Source: Diogma glabrata
Taxonomy: Eukaryota > Arthropoda > Insecta > Diptera > Cylindrotomidae
Direction of reading: 5' to 3'
NCBI GenBank assembly: GCA_963693315.1
Contig: OY856188.1
Location: forward strand, 270,997,114 to 271,061,113
DNA length: 64,000 nucleotides
Part shown: positions 46,084-58,039 of the stretch, piece after piece
Layout of the letters: every line of letters starts with the position of its first letter
How positions within the stretch are numbered: the first letter of the stretch is position 1
The notes under the pieces: generated by a model
The model's database searches: none
What the model saw: the letters and a program-made list of their open reading frames with translations, nothing else
Told to the model about the DNA's origin: nothing
Made by a program: the position numbers and the translations under genes

Positions 46084-48358
46084 GGAGTCATATTGGCGTT
46101 TTATATTGATGTAAAAGCAAAGTTGAATTTTTTTTTATTTTATGCTAGGGACATAAAAGTAAGTGGGCATGTAATTATTTAGCAAATTTGGAGGTCCGGA
46201 AGGACCTCAAAAATGGCAAAAACTGGAACTGGCTTCACTATTTTTGAAATATTTCGGGCTCTAATGATCATAAAAAAAAAATGAAAAATTTTTGTGATTA
46301 AGTTTCGAATCCATCTAGGGGGGCTAGGTACTTTAAAAGTGTAACTTAACCTCAAAAAACCAAATCGCGTGACTTTTTTTTTACTATATTTATGATAAGG
46401 GGCGGAGAAATCGTCGAATTTTCATGAACATTTCAGGGAACATGTATTTTAATAGTCTTGATATGGGATTTATTTTTTATGAAAAAATTTTAATTTTTTC
46501 GGCCACAATTGGCATTTTTCGTTAAATATGGCCAATGGCGCCGTTTTATGAGAAGTCATCCTAAATTAAATTTTGTTTTTAATCTGTACTTTTTTTTTCT
46601 CTAATTTAACCTAAGTATAATTAAAAGTATGTTGCCTTAATTTAAATGCCTATTTTCGGGCATGAAAAAAAAATTAATTATTGCATTTTTTTGACATTTT
46701 ACCATATAAACGGTATTATTTATGCTAATTATCATGTATTTTGCATAAAACTTAAATCCCATATTAAGACTATTAAAATACATATGTCCTAAAATTTTCA
46801 TGAAAATTCGACAATTTTTCCGCCTCTTCTCATAAATTTTATAAAAAAAAAAGTCACGCGATTCGGTTTTTTAAGGGTAGGTTACACTTTTAAAGTACCT
46901 AACTCCCCTAGAGGGATTCGAAATTTGATCACAAAAATTTTTCTTTTTTTTTTTATGTTCATTAGAGCCCGAAATATTTCAAAAATCGTGAAGCGACCTA
47001 CTCAAAAAACACCAAAAAAAACAGTTTTTGCCATTTTTGAGGTCCTTCCGGACCTCCAAATTTGCTAAATAATTACATGCGCACTTCCTTTTATGTCTAT
47101 AACAGAAAACAAAAAAAAATTCAACTTTGCTCTTATATCAAATATATCACTTTTTTTTACTAATATGACTCCACTAATAGTATTTGTGCGAATTCGTAAC
47201 TTTGAGCTTTAAATCGATATAATCGATATCATCAACTATCTTCACTTAGTTTTAGAAACATGTATTACATACAATTGCAAGCCAACAACATATTTGGTGT
47301 AGATAAAAAAAAGTTTTAAGATCATGTTGTGTTAAATTCCAATATATATAATTTTGATTTTTGATAAAGAAATGTAATTGTTTGTCAGATTATACTTTTA
47401 TTTTTCAATTTCATAAAATTTTTATGAACAAATTTTAATTTTTTTGGCCACAATTGGCATTTTTCGTTAAATATGGCCAATGGCGCCATTTTATGAGAAG
47501 TCATCCTAAATTAAATTTTTTTTTAATCTGTACTTTTTTTCTCTACTTCAACCTAAGTATAATTAAAAGTATGTTGCCTTAATTTAAATGCCTATTTTCG
47601 GGCATGAAAAAAAAATTAATTTTTGCATTTCTTTGACATTTTACCATATAAACGGTATTATTTATGCTAATTATCATGTATTTTGCATAAAACTTAAATC
47701 CCATATTAAGACTATTAAAATACATATGCCCTGAAATTTTCATGAAAATTCGACAATTTTTCCGCCCCTTATCATAAATTTTATAAAAAAGAAAGTCACG
47801 CGATTCGGTTTTTTAAGGTTAGGTTACACTTTTAAAGTACCTAACTCCCCTAGAGGGATTCGAAATTTAATAACAAAAATTTTTCATTTTTTTTATGTTC
47901 ATTAGAGCCCGAAATATTTCAAAAATCGTGAAGCGACCTACTCAAAAAACACCAAAAAAACAGTTTTTGCCATTTTTGAGGCCCTTCCGGACCTCCAAAT
48001 TTGCTAAATAATTACATGCCCACTTACTTTTATGTTTATAACAGAAAACAAAAAAAATTCAACTTTGCTCTTATATCAAATATATCACTTTTTTTTACTA
48101 ATATGACTCCACTAATAGTATTTGTGCGAATTCGTAACTTTGAGCTTCAAATCGATAGAATCGATATCATCAACTATCTTCACTTAGTTTTAGAAACATG
48201 TATTACATACATTTGCAAGCCAACAACATATTTGGTGTAGATAAAAAAAAATTTTACGATCATGTTGTGTTAAATTCCAATATATATAATTTTGATTTTT
48301 AATAAAGAAATGTAATTGTTTGTCAGATTATACTTTTATTTTTCAATTTCATAAAATT
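46084..48358. mobile_element. Inverted-repeat element with a duplicated right half
   Basis: The left terminus ggagtcatatt (46084) pairs with aatatgactcc at 47162-47172 and again at 48100-48110. Arms of about 400 bp share, in inverted order, caaagttgaattttttt, gcatgtaattatttagcaaa, ggtccggaaggacctc, gaaatatttcgggctctaatg, aaagtgtaac and cgaattttcatgaa. The core-plus-right-arm segment is present twice in direct orientation with a period of about 940 bp (roughly 46475-47419 and 47420-48358). Only scattered substitutions and small indels separate the two. No transposase is encoded, so it is non-autonomous. Confidence 0.85.
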
Positions 48359-49020
48359 ATGCTCAATGTAAAAAACATTGATCAAAGCAACCTAAGGGTA
48401 TAAAACGATATTTATATAAAATACAATTAAAATAATTGTCAACATTTAGGCCAAACCCCTTAAGATAATTATAAGGGCCCTGGGGTTCTGTTTAAAGGGG
48501 TTCTGTTTAAAAATTGCCAGTTACCTATGCGCAAGTGTACACCACAACTTCCCAAAGTTTCTTGTATTTATGAATAAACGACAATCATACATACTTTCAA
48601 TTTTATATCCATAGATTGGAATTTTATTTAACAAAAAAGATTCTTTTATATATTTAAAAACATGGCGTGTCAACATCATGAATAAATCTAAAGCCGTTGA
48701 CATTTGCAAAAACAGACCACCTTTCTCTTTTTCCACCATGAGCGCTACTAATTTTCGTTAGGCTGATTCACAATAATAAGAAATTACAATACGTAAAGCG
48801 CAATATATTAAGTACGTAAGCTTTTTGTTATTTATTATTTGTTGGAATTATTATTGTGGAATTATTGTGGAACTGGAAGTTATCGCCAAACATTTACTCC
48901 GTCATAGAAAGCATACAATTTACGCAGCAGATATACATTTGCTGATAAGTTAAAAAATGAAAGAATTTAGACTCAGAAGAAAGTCATCTATGAATACAGA
49001 AATGTGTCGGTCATATAGAA
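48359..49020. other. Intergenic with an LTR-like scrap
   Basis: Mostly featureless. At 48840-48895 the sequence attattgtggaa...ggaactggaagttatcgcc resembles the LTR of gypsy copies B and D in plus-strand presentation. The small minus-strand frame 48521-48739 has no recognised motif. Confidence 0.45.
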
Positions 49021-49021
49021 A

Positions 49022-50265
49022 ATTACTTCGGTTTTGAAAAAACCTAAGTATTGCATTCATGAGCCAAAAGTGAAATTCTTACCCCCACTTTTTTGGCATT
49101 TCTCGACGTTTTAGGACCTACTCATTCTAAAAAAGCAAAAAAAAAATGTATGTCTGTACGTCGGCCGTCCGTCCGGCCGTCACAACCGACGAAATCTAGA
49201 AAACGGCTGGAGGGATTTCAAAAATGTTTCATTCTAAAGATAGGATTACCCAATGGGAAGAGCCGAAAGGACTATGTGTTCGATAACTGTACCGGAAGTG
49301 TGTCAAAAAAATCGTCAAGTGTGTCAAAACAAGAAAATTTGCATATTTTTTGCTTAAAAAACGTTCATTTTAAGTGATTACGAGTAGGAACATTGAATTC
49401 GGAGAAATCTTGATGGTGGGGATTGGTATGTGAGACCAAAATCTAGATTATTGCATTAGAAGTTTGTCAAAAAAATGTTGTCAAGTGTGTCAAAAGAATG
49501 ATTTTCATTTATTTTTTTTGGAAAAAAATAAAATTAATTATTTGTATGAAACGTTAAATGTAATTTAACATGAAATTATTATTATTGAGAATTTAATTGC
49601 ATTATAAGTTTGTCAAAAAAATATTGTCAAGTGTGTCAAAAATAATTTTCATTTACTTTTTTAGCCATTTTTTGGAAAAAAAATTTAATTATTTGTATGA
49701 CATAAAATTGGACATGGAGATTTTTGAATTTGTTATAGTTTTTGGAATATTTATGGAATTTTGAAAAATGTTTGTATTTTTGACTTTGTAATAATTTTTG
49801 CAATATATTTATAATTTTTGAAAAAGTTTAATATTTAATTTTGTTATAAATTTTGGAATATTTTTAGAATTTTGAAAAAAACAGAATTTTTGAATTTGTA
49901 AAATATGAATTTTATATATTTTTTTAGAATTTTGAAAAAAGTTTCAATTTTTGATATTGTTATAATTTTTGTAAAATTTTTAGAATTTTGGAAAAAGTTT
50001 GAATTTTTGATTTTGCAATATTTTCTCGAAACGCTAAATGGAGAGGTTTTTGAGTAGTTTGCTGATTGTATCTCTTTTCAATATATTATGTTAATTTATG
50101 ATCTGTTATAATTTTCCGGCAACGTATTGATGTGTTAGTTTTGTGATAAATTTCTAAACAATGTCCTCATAAAAGTTTTATGCCGAAAACTATATCAAAA
50201 TCCTTAACCAAAACCGAAGTCTTGATATCTCATAGCTTGAGATTTCAGCCCCTCCATATTTTAGC
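49022..50265 (+). mobile_element. Helentron/HINE-like element, copy 4
   Basis: Starts attacttcggttttg (diverged subterminal repeat) and ends with aaaccgaagt (50211-50220), a decayed hairpin and cccctccatatttt. All internal blocks of copy 3 are present in order: cgacgttttaggacc, A-run, tgtctgtacgtcgg, ctggaggg, gataactgtaccggaag, tgtcaagtgtgtcaaaa repeats, T-rich array, tttccggcaacgtattgatg-like block and tgtcctcataaaag. Non-coding. The most diverged long copy in the window. Confidence 0.65.
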
Positions 50266-51849
50266 ATTAGCTTCTTAAATTTTGAATTAAATATGCAATT
50301 TCTTTTGTCATAATTTGTTCAAACCAAAATTCAAAAACTGGGTATAGCCAACATAAATTATATCATATTGTTATGTTTCTCTACCTTCCTTCGAATTGAC
50401 CTTATTCTCAATTTGATAAAAGTAAACGTAAATAAGTACTGTAACAAACCCACCTTATGAACTCCTTAATCCATCACTTATATTATCGACTCCAACCCTC
50501 ATTTCCAAATCGAATCCTCTACAAAATTTTTCCGAACCCTACTTTCCCTAATTCGATTCTTCTGATGACGAAAAATGTACAACGCTGCATTCGGGATTAA
50601 ACTTTTGTACAATGAAGATTAAAAAAAAAAGTAAATAAATATTATAACGAACTTAAATGTTTGCCTTATTATTTTATTTAAAGTTTATTGGAGTCAATTT
50701 AAATTTGTACTTTTTCCCCATTTTCCAAGTCATCGTGGAGTACTTGTTGAGGCCCTCAAGTGAGTTACAGTACCAAATTAAAAAATATTGTTTCGTTTAC
50801 AATTAATTCCATTTAACATAATCGCAATCCACTTAAACTGTTTACACTATCGCCTTCTAATTTAAATTCCTTCTCAAAAATTAATTAAATTAATTCAAGG
50901 TACATCCAAAATATCTTTGAAAAGAAAGCTCGAGAAATCCTAAATAATCGACGTCATTATTTTGAAATTTGTATAGAAAAAATTGAGTTTGAATACAATT
51001 TTGTTTCGTATTTCATTGCGATTGTCTAGAATCGTTACAAGATAAAATGTGAGAAAGAATAGCCAAACAAGTGGAAACAAACATTTTTAAGACAATTAAA
51101 AAATTAAATTTGTAATGATATAAAGGTCACCAGTGTAGACCTTCGACCACATCTTTGGGAGTTTTATATGCAACTAAGAGCGATAGGGGCAAAGAGGTTA
51201 GTTCCCTAGTTTAACCAAAATCTCATTGGAATTGGAAGACCGGTAAGCTAGAATTGGTTCGCGATCCAGACGACAAAGCGAAAATTTTCGCTCCCTCGAA
51301 AGAACATGAACCCCGACCTATAGCTATAGTGCCTCAGGTAAGCTAGATCCGTTTCACAGAGACGAAAAACCATAGAGTATATACAACTTTGGTAGAAAAT
51401 ATTAAATATCAATTACTAACAAGAGTGATCGCTTGTTTCGGTAATCAATATCATTAAGGAAACAAACTTGTATGTAAGTTCAAATACATTTAAATTAAAA
51501 ATTCTAAGACCAATACGTACCTGTAACCACCGTCTTGACATGAAACTATGTTTTATATCAAATATAAGTATTTAAAAAATAATGAACTAACAAAAATTTT
51601 TTTAGATAAAATTTTATCTGTAAACTTTAACTTGCTCGAACAATTATATAAAACAGGATTAAAAAACGAATAAATTAATTTTTCTTTAAACCACTAAAAC
51701 GAAGGCATAATATTTTGATCCCAAAATAGGATAGGATAGGAAAATACTGTGACCATTATAAAATTTTTAAAAAAACTTGAACTAACAACTAAAAATAAAT
51801 ACTAAAAAGACAGCTATTTACACAAAAGAAAACAGTCACCGTTAAATAT
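50266..51849. other. Intergenic, downstream of the MIPEP stop codon
   Basis: No gene found. It should contain the MIPEP 3' UTR, but I could not choose a polyadenylation signal with confidence. Confidence 0.4.
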
Positions 51850-52158
51850 TTACGAGGTCAGAATTTTTTTACTTATTTCATTAATTTTATAATTGTTTGA
51901 ATCAATTTCATTGAATAAACTTTGAGCTAAATTTGCTGGTGTACAGTCACGTTGTAAAAAGTTTGTAACCAACATCCGACTTGGTATTCCACCCCCATGC
52001 GCTAAACATTCTCTCCGATATTTTTCACCTTGTGATCGATTGAATGGGTTTTTTTCGAAATACGTTTGCCATATCCATGATGCTATTGCACGAGATATTA
52101 AATACGAATAATATTTTGCTCCGTAACCAACAAGATGGGAAAAACGAAGCTGCCAGGC
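51850..52158 (-). CDS. MIPEP: MIPEP terminal exon
   Basis: 309 nt including TAA. Starts [13 protein letters not shown] after an acceptor tttttacag, continues [12 protein letters not shown] and ends with a Lys/Ser tail (ISKKILTS). The stretch after the GGG motif is less conserved in the family and looks normal in length. Confidence 0.92.
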   Translation of the reverse strand, partial: AWQLRFSHLVGYGAKYYSYLISRAIASWIWQTYFEKNPFNRSQGEKYRRECLAHGGGIPSRMLVTNFLQRDCTPANLAQSLFNEIDSNNYKINEISKKILTS

Positions 52159-54102
52159 CTGTAAAAAAGACAAGATTTTCGAAATATACAAAAGAATATA
52201 AAATATAGCATAATCTGAAATATATACCGTATTATCTACATATGGTAGCCCATAGTACTTTTCTTGAACTTTTTTTAAAGTTTTTGTGGTGGTTTCCTCG
52301 TGATTAGCTGGATCACCGTGATAAACTTGATCAAGTGCAGAATAAAATACCTGAAGTTGTGTTTCACTCGCAGAAAATAAAAGTTTTGAAGCGCATAAAC
52401 GTTTCAACATATCTTCTGGCATTGGCTCTTGAGTTTGAAAGTGTCTAGCAAATGTTCCGAGCACCTTAAATATTTTTAATTTATTTATATGTTCGATTTA
52501 TTCGATATATTTAATTTTCATACCCTTGGATCTCCAGCAAAATACTCCATCAAAATAGATGGAACTTCAGCAAAATCTGTGCTACACCTGGTACCAGTTA
52601 TATGTTGATAATCAGTTCTTGCTAGCATAGAATGCATAGCATGTCCCATTTCATGAAATAAATTCTCCACCATTGACGGTGTTAATAAGCTTGGTCCTGA
52701 CCATCTTGGTAAATTTAAATTTAACATCACAACCACAATTGGATTTTGATATTCACCATTTGGTAGTTTTTTACCACCTTGTATAGTAAAATGACAATCT
52801 TGGTTAGGTTTACCATCCCTTTCAAATAAATCACAATAAATATGACCCAATAAACCTTCAGTTTCGTGTACAACCGACAGTTTATAAATATCAGTTGCCC
52901 ATGATTCTCCAGGCTCCATGTCAGTATTTACTAAACTAATACCAAAAATGTTTGACATAATATTATTTAATCCTTCCATACAACCACCTAAACTAAAATA
53001 AGGCATAAACTCAGATGTTGAAACTTGAATCCACTGTCGTTTTAATTTTGTCGTAAAGTATGGAGTATCCCATGATGCTAGTTTTGGATTCGATGCACAT
53101 TCGCTATTCTAAAGATAAAAATACCAACTATATTTTGCTTGTGAACTGTTTTGCTTATATATATATCAAATCGACTTACTTTCATATTTTGCATTGTACG
53201 AAAATCTTTATCCGCTCTAACTTTTAATCCATCAGACAGTATATCCAGAAATTCGTTGACCATTTCTGGTGTCTCAACTGTACTTGATTTTAAGGCACGA
53301 TGAGCATAAGTTTTAAATCCACACGTAACAGCTAAGTCATGTCGTGCATTTAATAAATTTTTAAGAATGCTTTCTTGTGTACCATCAGGAAATAAAAATA
53401 ATCGATAGGCCGCTTCTCTTGCTGCCGCACTTGAAGAATCAGCATATAAACCGGATACTAAAACCTTATCACCTTCGACTGAAAACAAATGGCGTATACT
53501 TTCTGGAAGCACATTTTTAGAAACTGCACGTGGATGAACAGCACCCTCCATAAATCTTTGCCCTAATTGTAGAATGCAATCATTTAGATGAACAACTTTT
53601 TGTCGTTCCTGCTCTTCTAAATGAATTGCACTTTGTTCGAAATCGAATAAAAATAATTTTGCTACATGATCATCAATAGGAGTTGTTTCAAATATATCTT
53701 TGGTTTCAGATACAGATTTTAACGCTAGATATATGTTTTTATGAGTATTTAATCTGAAATTCAAATTACAATTAGTTAATTATTGTTGAAACATTCCTCA
53801 AACCACCCAAAAAGTATTAATTTAGAATATAAGAAGTTAAAAAAATATAAGAATCAAAATCAACTACGAAACGTCATGTTTTGGGTGCTCTGAGGAATAG
53901 GGTTCTGAAAAACAAGATTAATTATAAATATATTTGACTATCTATTCTCATCGAGAACTTACTTTTCAACTACGCTACTGATGCTAATACATGCATCTCT
54001 CCCAGCATACGAAAACCCAGTATCGGGATGAGCTAAGCGTATAAACTCTGCTAAATCGGCTACTTTACATAACGAATCTGAGAGCTCATCAAATATTTCA
54101 AC
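51850..54102 (-). CDS. MIPEP: Mitochondrial intermediate peptidase, five exons, 5' end not found
   Basis: An M3-family (thimet oligopeptidase-like) zinc peptidase that removes an N-terminal octapeptide from a subset of imported proteins in the mitochondrial matrix. Exons on the minus strand: 54102-53963, 53753-53180, 53108-52524, 52464-52228 and 52158-51850. All junctions are GT-AG and the reading frame is kept across each (for example VE-K-LNTHK and DNT-AWQLRF), giving 614 codons and TAA. Conserved blocks: [60 protein letters not shown] with zinc ligands (52641-52655), [14 protein letters not shown] (Glu ligand at 52566-52568), [17 protein letters not shown] and CLAHGGG. Family members are roughly 700 residues, so about 90 N-terminal residues, including the presequence, are missing; no matching exon was seen up to the solo LTR at 55.3 kb. 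No disabling change appears in the part seen. Confidence 0.95.
52228..52464 (-). CDS. MIPEP: MIPEP fourth visible exon
   Basis: 237 nt, 79 codons, from [16 protein letters not shown] to [10 protein letters not shown]. Donor CG/GTATAT. Followed by a 69-bp intron with no stop codon in frame. Confidence 0.92.
52524..53108 (-). CDS. MIPEP: MIPEP catalytic exon (HEMGH zinc site)
   Basis: 585 nt, 195 codons in phase 0 at both ends. Contains [13 protein letters not shown], the HEMGH metal-binding motif and, 29 residues after its first His, the Glu of EVPS. All three zinc ligands and the catalytic Glu are intact. Confidence 0.95.
53180..53753 (-). CDS. MIPEP: MIPEP second visible exon (helical N-terminal half)
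   Basis: 574 nt from the acceptor tttcag to the donor GTAAGT. Carries [40 protein letters not shown] and [19 protein letters not shown]. The open frame continues 34 codons into the intron before stopping, so a single-exon prediction would add false residues. Confidence 0.93.
53963..54102 (-). CDS. MIPEP: MIPEP exon encoding the [17 protein letters not shown] region
   Basis: 140 nt, preceded by a ttttgtttcag acceptor and followed by GTAAGT. It starts in phase 0 with [11 protein letters not shown] and ends two bases into a Lys codon completed by the next exon. Because it starts with an acceptor, at least one more exon must lie at higher coordinates. Confidence 0.93.
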
Positions 54103-55315
54103 CTGAAACAAAATAAAATGTACTTATAGTACTATTGATGCATGCTAAAACTGAACTTCTATATATGTTAACCAATTGCTCAAAAAGGGAATATTGAACA
54201 CTTGAATAACAATTAAAAGTTTCCACCAAAATAAAATTAGAAAAATAAAAATCGAACACGAAGGTTTATTCGTATATGTCGCTATAATGTAGAAAATTTA
54301 TTTCATCTCTAGCTCATTGTCTCGGATTCTCGCAACCAACTCTGTGTGACTATTTTAACTTATTGTACTGGAGAAATATTTTCTAATAATATGAAAATAT
54401 GAATAGTAAGAAATAATATGAAAAATTTATCAAACTACAACAAATACAAATCTTACGCATAACAAATTACAGTTTTATTAAAGGATCAACTTAAATATTT
54501 TTCTTAAAATGCCTTACTTAAGACAATGATTTGATAACTGCGTTTATACTGTCATGTAGATTAATAAACGATGTGTAGGAATGTTATTCCATATCCGGCT
54601 CAAAGGACCGCTAAATAGTAGTAAAGGCGTCATTTAAAGTCGTCAAGTTGAACAATATTATCTAGTCGTACAAATAAAACTTTAAATCGTTTTCAAGTTT
54701 GTGTTAAGCGGACGGTAAATGGCTGAGAGACAATTATTTTCCTTATTTATTACGCCTTCTGACTCAAACGTCAAAAATTGAGAAGAGAAAGTCGAGGTAA
54801 GATTTGGAAATTTTTCGCATGATTGCAATTCTAAACACTTTTATACCGTATAACTTCTTGTCAGTTTTCTTTAATTGATGCATTGGTTTCCATTTTTATA
54901 ATCCAAAAGTTATCATGGAGGTAGATTCTATAACCTAAAAGTTATTGAACTACACTTTATGATGTTGAAGCTTGGAGAAATCATGATCGTTGAAATCATG
55001 ATCTATGAAGGATCGTTGCAAATCCAGTGTCAAAAATGTATATAGCGAAAACATAATTAAACGGTAGCGGATGATTCCCTTTACAGGTTACCTCAAGATA
55101 TTAGGTGCAAAAAAAACCTATCACAGGAAATGTTCTTTAAACACTCCCATAGTATTCAAAGGTCGGACCCAATTAATTGATCTATTTATTATAACATCAC
55201 TCACCCAAGATCTATATTTGGGTATATTTTTGTTTAAGAAATTCAAATGACTAAATCATATGTTACTTTCTCCTACCATAGAAGTGATCGAGCTCTAAGT
55301 AAGCACAAAGAGTCT
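54103..55315. other. Upstream flank of the visible MIPEP exons, missing exon not found
   Basis: About 1.2 kb on the 5' side of the gene. No minus-strand frame resembling the expected presequence or the family N-terminus is visible. A plus-strand frame from an ATG at 54719 (about 20 codons) has no support. The first exon may lie beyond the transposon cluster at 55.3-63 kb or be lost. Confidence 0.5.
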
Positions 55316-56346
55316 TGTAGTAAAACCAATTACGTGTTTTACCACACACAACAACTTCCCAAAACACCTAAACTCCCAAACTATTATTTTGATAACATTC
55401 TAATAAATTTCGCAACTAGTATCTAGGAATATTCCAAAAGAACTTATTAACGAACATTTCCCAAAATCCAAAATAGTCCAACAAAAACGCAACACTGACC
55501 TAAACTCTAGTTTTTCTTTCAATCGTTTTCAATTATATATCAAAATTTCACAACACCTTTTTCACAAACCTTACATTTATTTCAATTTTATTAAAACAAT
55601 ATTTTCGCGTTTCCCAAATAACCCCAATTTTTATTAAAATAAAATAAAATAAAAACAAAAAACTAAAGTTTGGTCAGTGGGTCGATTTTTATTTGCAATA
55701 TTAATTAATAATAAGTTCAACGCATAATTGTTTTTTTAATTATATAAGTAATATTTTTATTAATAAAAAAGTCAGTCGTTTTGCAGTAATTGAATAATCA
55801 GGCAGTCATTTTTACACAAATCAATAAAGTTAATCGTTAAGAAAAAATAAATCAAGTCGGTCGTTTTAATCAAGTCAAGCAGTTTTTTCAACGAAATCAA
55901 TAAAGTCGGTCGTTTGAAACAATACAATAAACTATACAATAAAAAACCAATTCCGTAATTAGTGAGTAAGAATAATCAGTTTTGTAATAAATAAGTTAAC
56001 TAAAATTGCAAATAAATCTAGGATTATTATTAAATTACTGAATAAATACGAACAAGTGAATAAACATTATCTGTGTATCAATGTAAACTACAAGAATTTT
56101 TACTCCAATAAAGGCACTACACTGTCATCATCTGAACTCATAGATAAATATACAGTAGTGTCCCTAAGCCGTTTCACTGTATTTTACAAGAAGTAGTGTT
56201 CGTTAAAGTACTCATTACACTACATTTGCCGTAACTATAGCAGTGTATCAAAGATATCGACACTACTCATCATCATATAGTAGTGTAAACGAACATCTCC
56301 ACTACATTTTATTATATATTAGTGTTGCCAAAATTTTGGCACTACA
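55316..56346 (+). mobile_element. Solo LTR (copy C type) with 4-bp target duplication
   Basis: Starts TGTAGTAAAACC and ends GGCACTACA, 1,031 bp, flanked on both sides by gtct (55312-55315 and 56347-56350). Matches the 985-bp LTR at 27843 over its whole length, with repeated tagtgt and cactaca motifs toward the 3' end. Perfect TSDs and intact termini show LTR-LTR recombination of a once complete element. It may interrupt gypsy family 2 pol, whose frame resumes immediately after. Confidence 0.85.
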
Positions 56347-56349
56347 GTC

Positions 56350-57440
56350 TTTCAGAAGACGAGTGACGACCAGCTACAGGATGCAATTCGGCTTTCTCCT
56401 TCATTTTCAAAAATGGGTCTTGGCAGAACACATGCCTTGAAACATGTTATCGACATTGCAGTTCCAATTAAGCAACGTCATTATCCCATATCCCCAGTCA
56501 TTGAGAAAATGATGGAGCTGAACCCTATGTTGGCGCTCGGCATTATCAAACAATTTTCTAGTCCCTGGAGTTCTCCAGTGGTACTTGTATGAATTGAAAG
56601 CCTGGTAAGTTCGTTTGTGTCTTGAGTTGACCTCGCAAAGTGAATACAATTCGCAATTTGAGAAAAAATCGTCTAGATAAAAACCAACTTTTACACGGTC
56701 CACGGTCGGCCATCAGTTCGTAAGAATGACTTTCGGACTGTGCAAAGCGCCTTAGACCATGATCATGGATGGTCTACTTAGACGATCTTCTAATAACCAC
56801 TGATGCGTTTATCTCACATATTGTTGTATTTGAGAAAGTCGCTATGTGTCTCAGACGAAAGAATCGCACAATCAACGTTTATAAAAAGAAAATTTTTAAT
56901 CCCGGAAGTTCGATACCTAGGATATGAAGTAAACATTTTAAAAATCGACGGTAAGAAAACCGCACCATTGCTGAGTTTACGGTTCCAAAAATCGACGATT
57001 CTTAGGAATGGCTGGTTATTACGAATCATTTGTGGGTTTGCCTAATTGTCGGCATCGATTCTGGATTTGCAAAAAAAAATCCACCACCGCTGCGTATTTG
57101 TTTAGCTGGACAATAAGGGTGTAGAGCCTATTGACTTTATGACAAAAAAATTGAACTCAGCCCAACGGGATTACTTGGTTAGCGAAAAAGAATGTTTAGC
57201 AGCAATTTTGGGTTTGGTGCATATAATGAGACGCATTTAAAATAATCACTGATCACTCGGCTCTAAAATGGTTGATACAGCAGAAGCATTTGTGGAGTCG
57301 TTTGGCACGATGGAGCCAAACTGCAGGAATTTAATTTCATAGTTTAGTAGGTTACGACGGAATTTCCGTTAGATTTTGTTTGAAATTTAAAGATATTCTA
57401 GTTCCAAAGCTTTGTGAACTAATTCTATTTTTTGATCCAC
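56350..57440 (+). pseudogene. Ty3/gypsy family 2 RT-RNase H remnant
   Basis: Begins just after the solo LTR with FQKTSDDQLQDAIRL, then GLGRTHALKHVIDI, PIKQRHYPISPVIEKMMEL, FSSPWSSPVVLV, a decayed central RT, YLDDLLITT (catalytic Y-x-D-D near 56.77 kb), EVRYLGYEVN, PLLSLRFQKSTILRNG (connection), LNSAQRDYLVSEKECLAAIL and IITDHSALKWLIQQKHLWSR (RNase H). The wording (HSALKWL) sets it apart from copies B-E. Multiple frameshifts and stops; a catalytic-core gap between VVLV and YLDD. Not functional. Confidence 0.75.
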
Positions 57441-57443
57441 GGG

Positions 57444-57660
57444 TGTGACAACCCCGCGTACTCCAGTCCCTGCTATTGGCATATGAGATAACGTAAGATA
57501 TCACATACCACTGGCAATAGCAGTGAGATATCACTAGCCAAGGTGATATCTTAGGGGTGCTGGCGGATGAACTGTATTCAGTCAACGGCAGCACTCTCAA
57601 TCTTAGCTAATGAATATTCCTTGATGCTGTAACGCTGTAGCTTGCTCGAAGAAACGAGCC
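57444..57660 (+). repeat. LTR-like block of gypsy family 2
   Basis: Starts at tgtgacaaccccgcg after the end of the degraded pol. Contains tgctattggcatatgag, gatatcacatacc, ctggcaatagcag, gatatcacta, aggggtgctggcgg and gaatattcc, all repeated in reverse orientation at 14690-14935 and partly at 45757-45890. The 3' limit is approximate. Confidence 0.6.
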
Positions 57661-58039
57661 TTCATATAACTATATATCTGAGCTTTAATCATTGAAAAAT
57701 ATACTGCGTCCCATAATCAAGGATTATGCCATTAGCTGGACTATTGGCAAACCAATTTTAGTTTTGTTCCTGCAAATTTTTAAAACAAATTTGCTTTTTA
57801 TCTCTTATTTTATTTTTATTTTCCTTATCCTATCACGAAATATTAGCCTATGTCATATTTTATATGTGATAGGATTTAGGGTTTAGTTATCCATTATTTA
57901 ACAAAAAAAACAGATTTACGTCCATTAACATCCTTAGAACGCATGTTGTTGTGGGACATTGGTCTTAAAAGGTTTTTATGTGTTGTTGTCACACATATTG
58001 TAATGCCTACTACACATCACATTTTATTAAAAAAAAAAA

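Noticed and set aside
57692..57886. Hydrophobic 64-codon frame that could pass for a membrane protein
   Set aside because: T-rich DNA gives Phe/Leu/Ile-rich frames by chance, and it lies between degraded retroelements.
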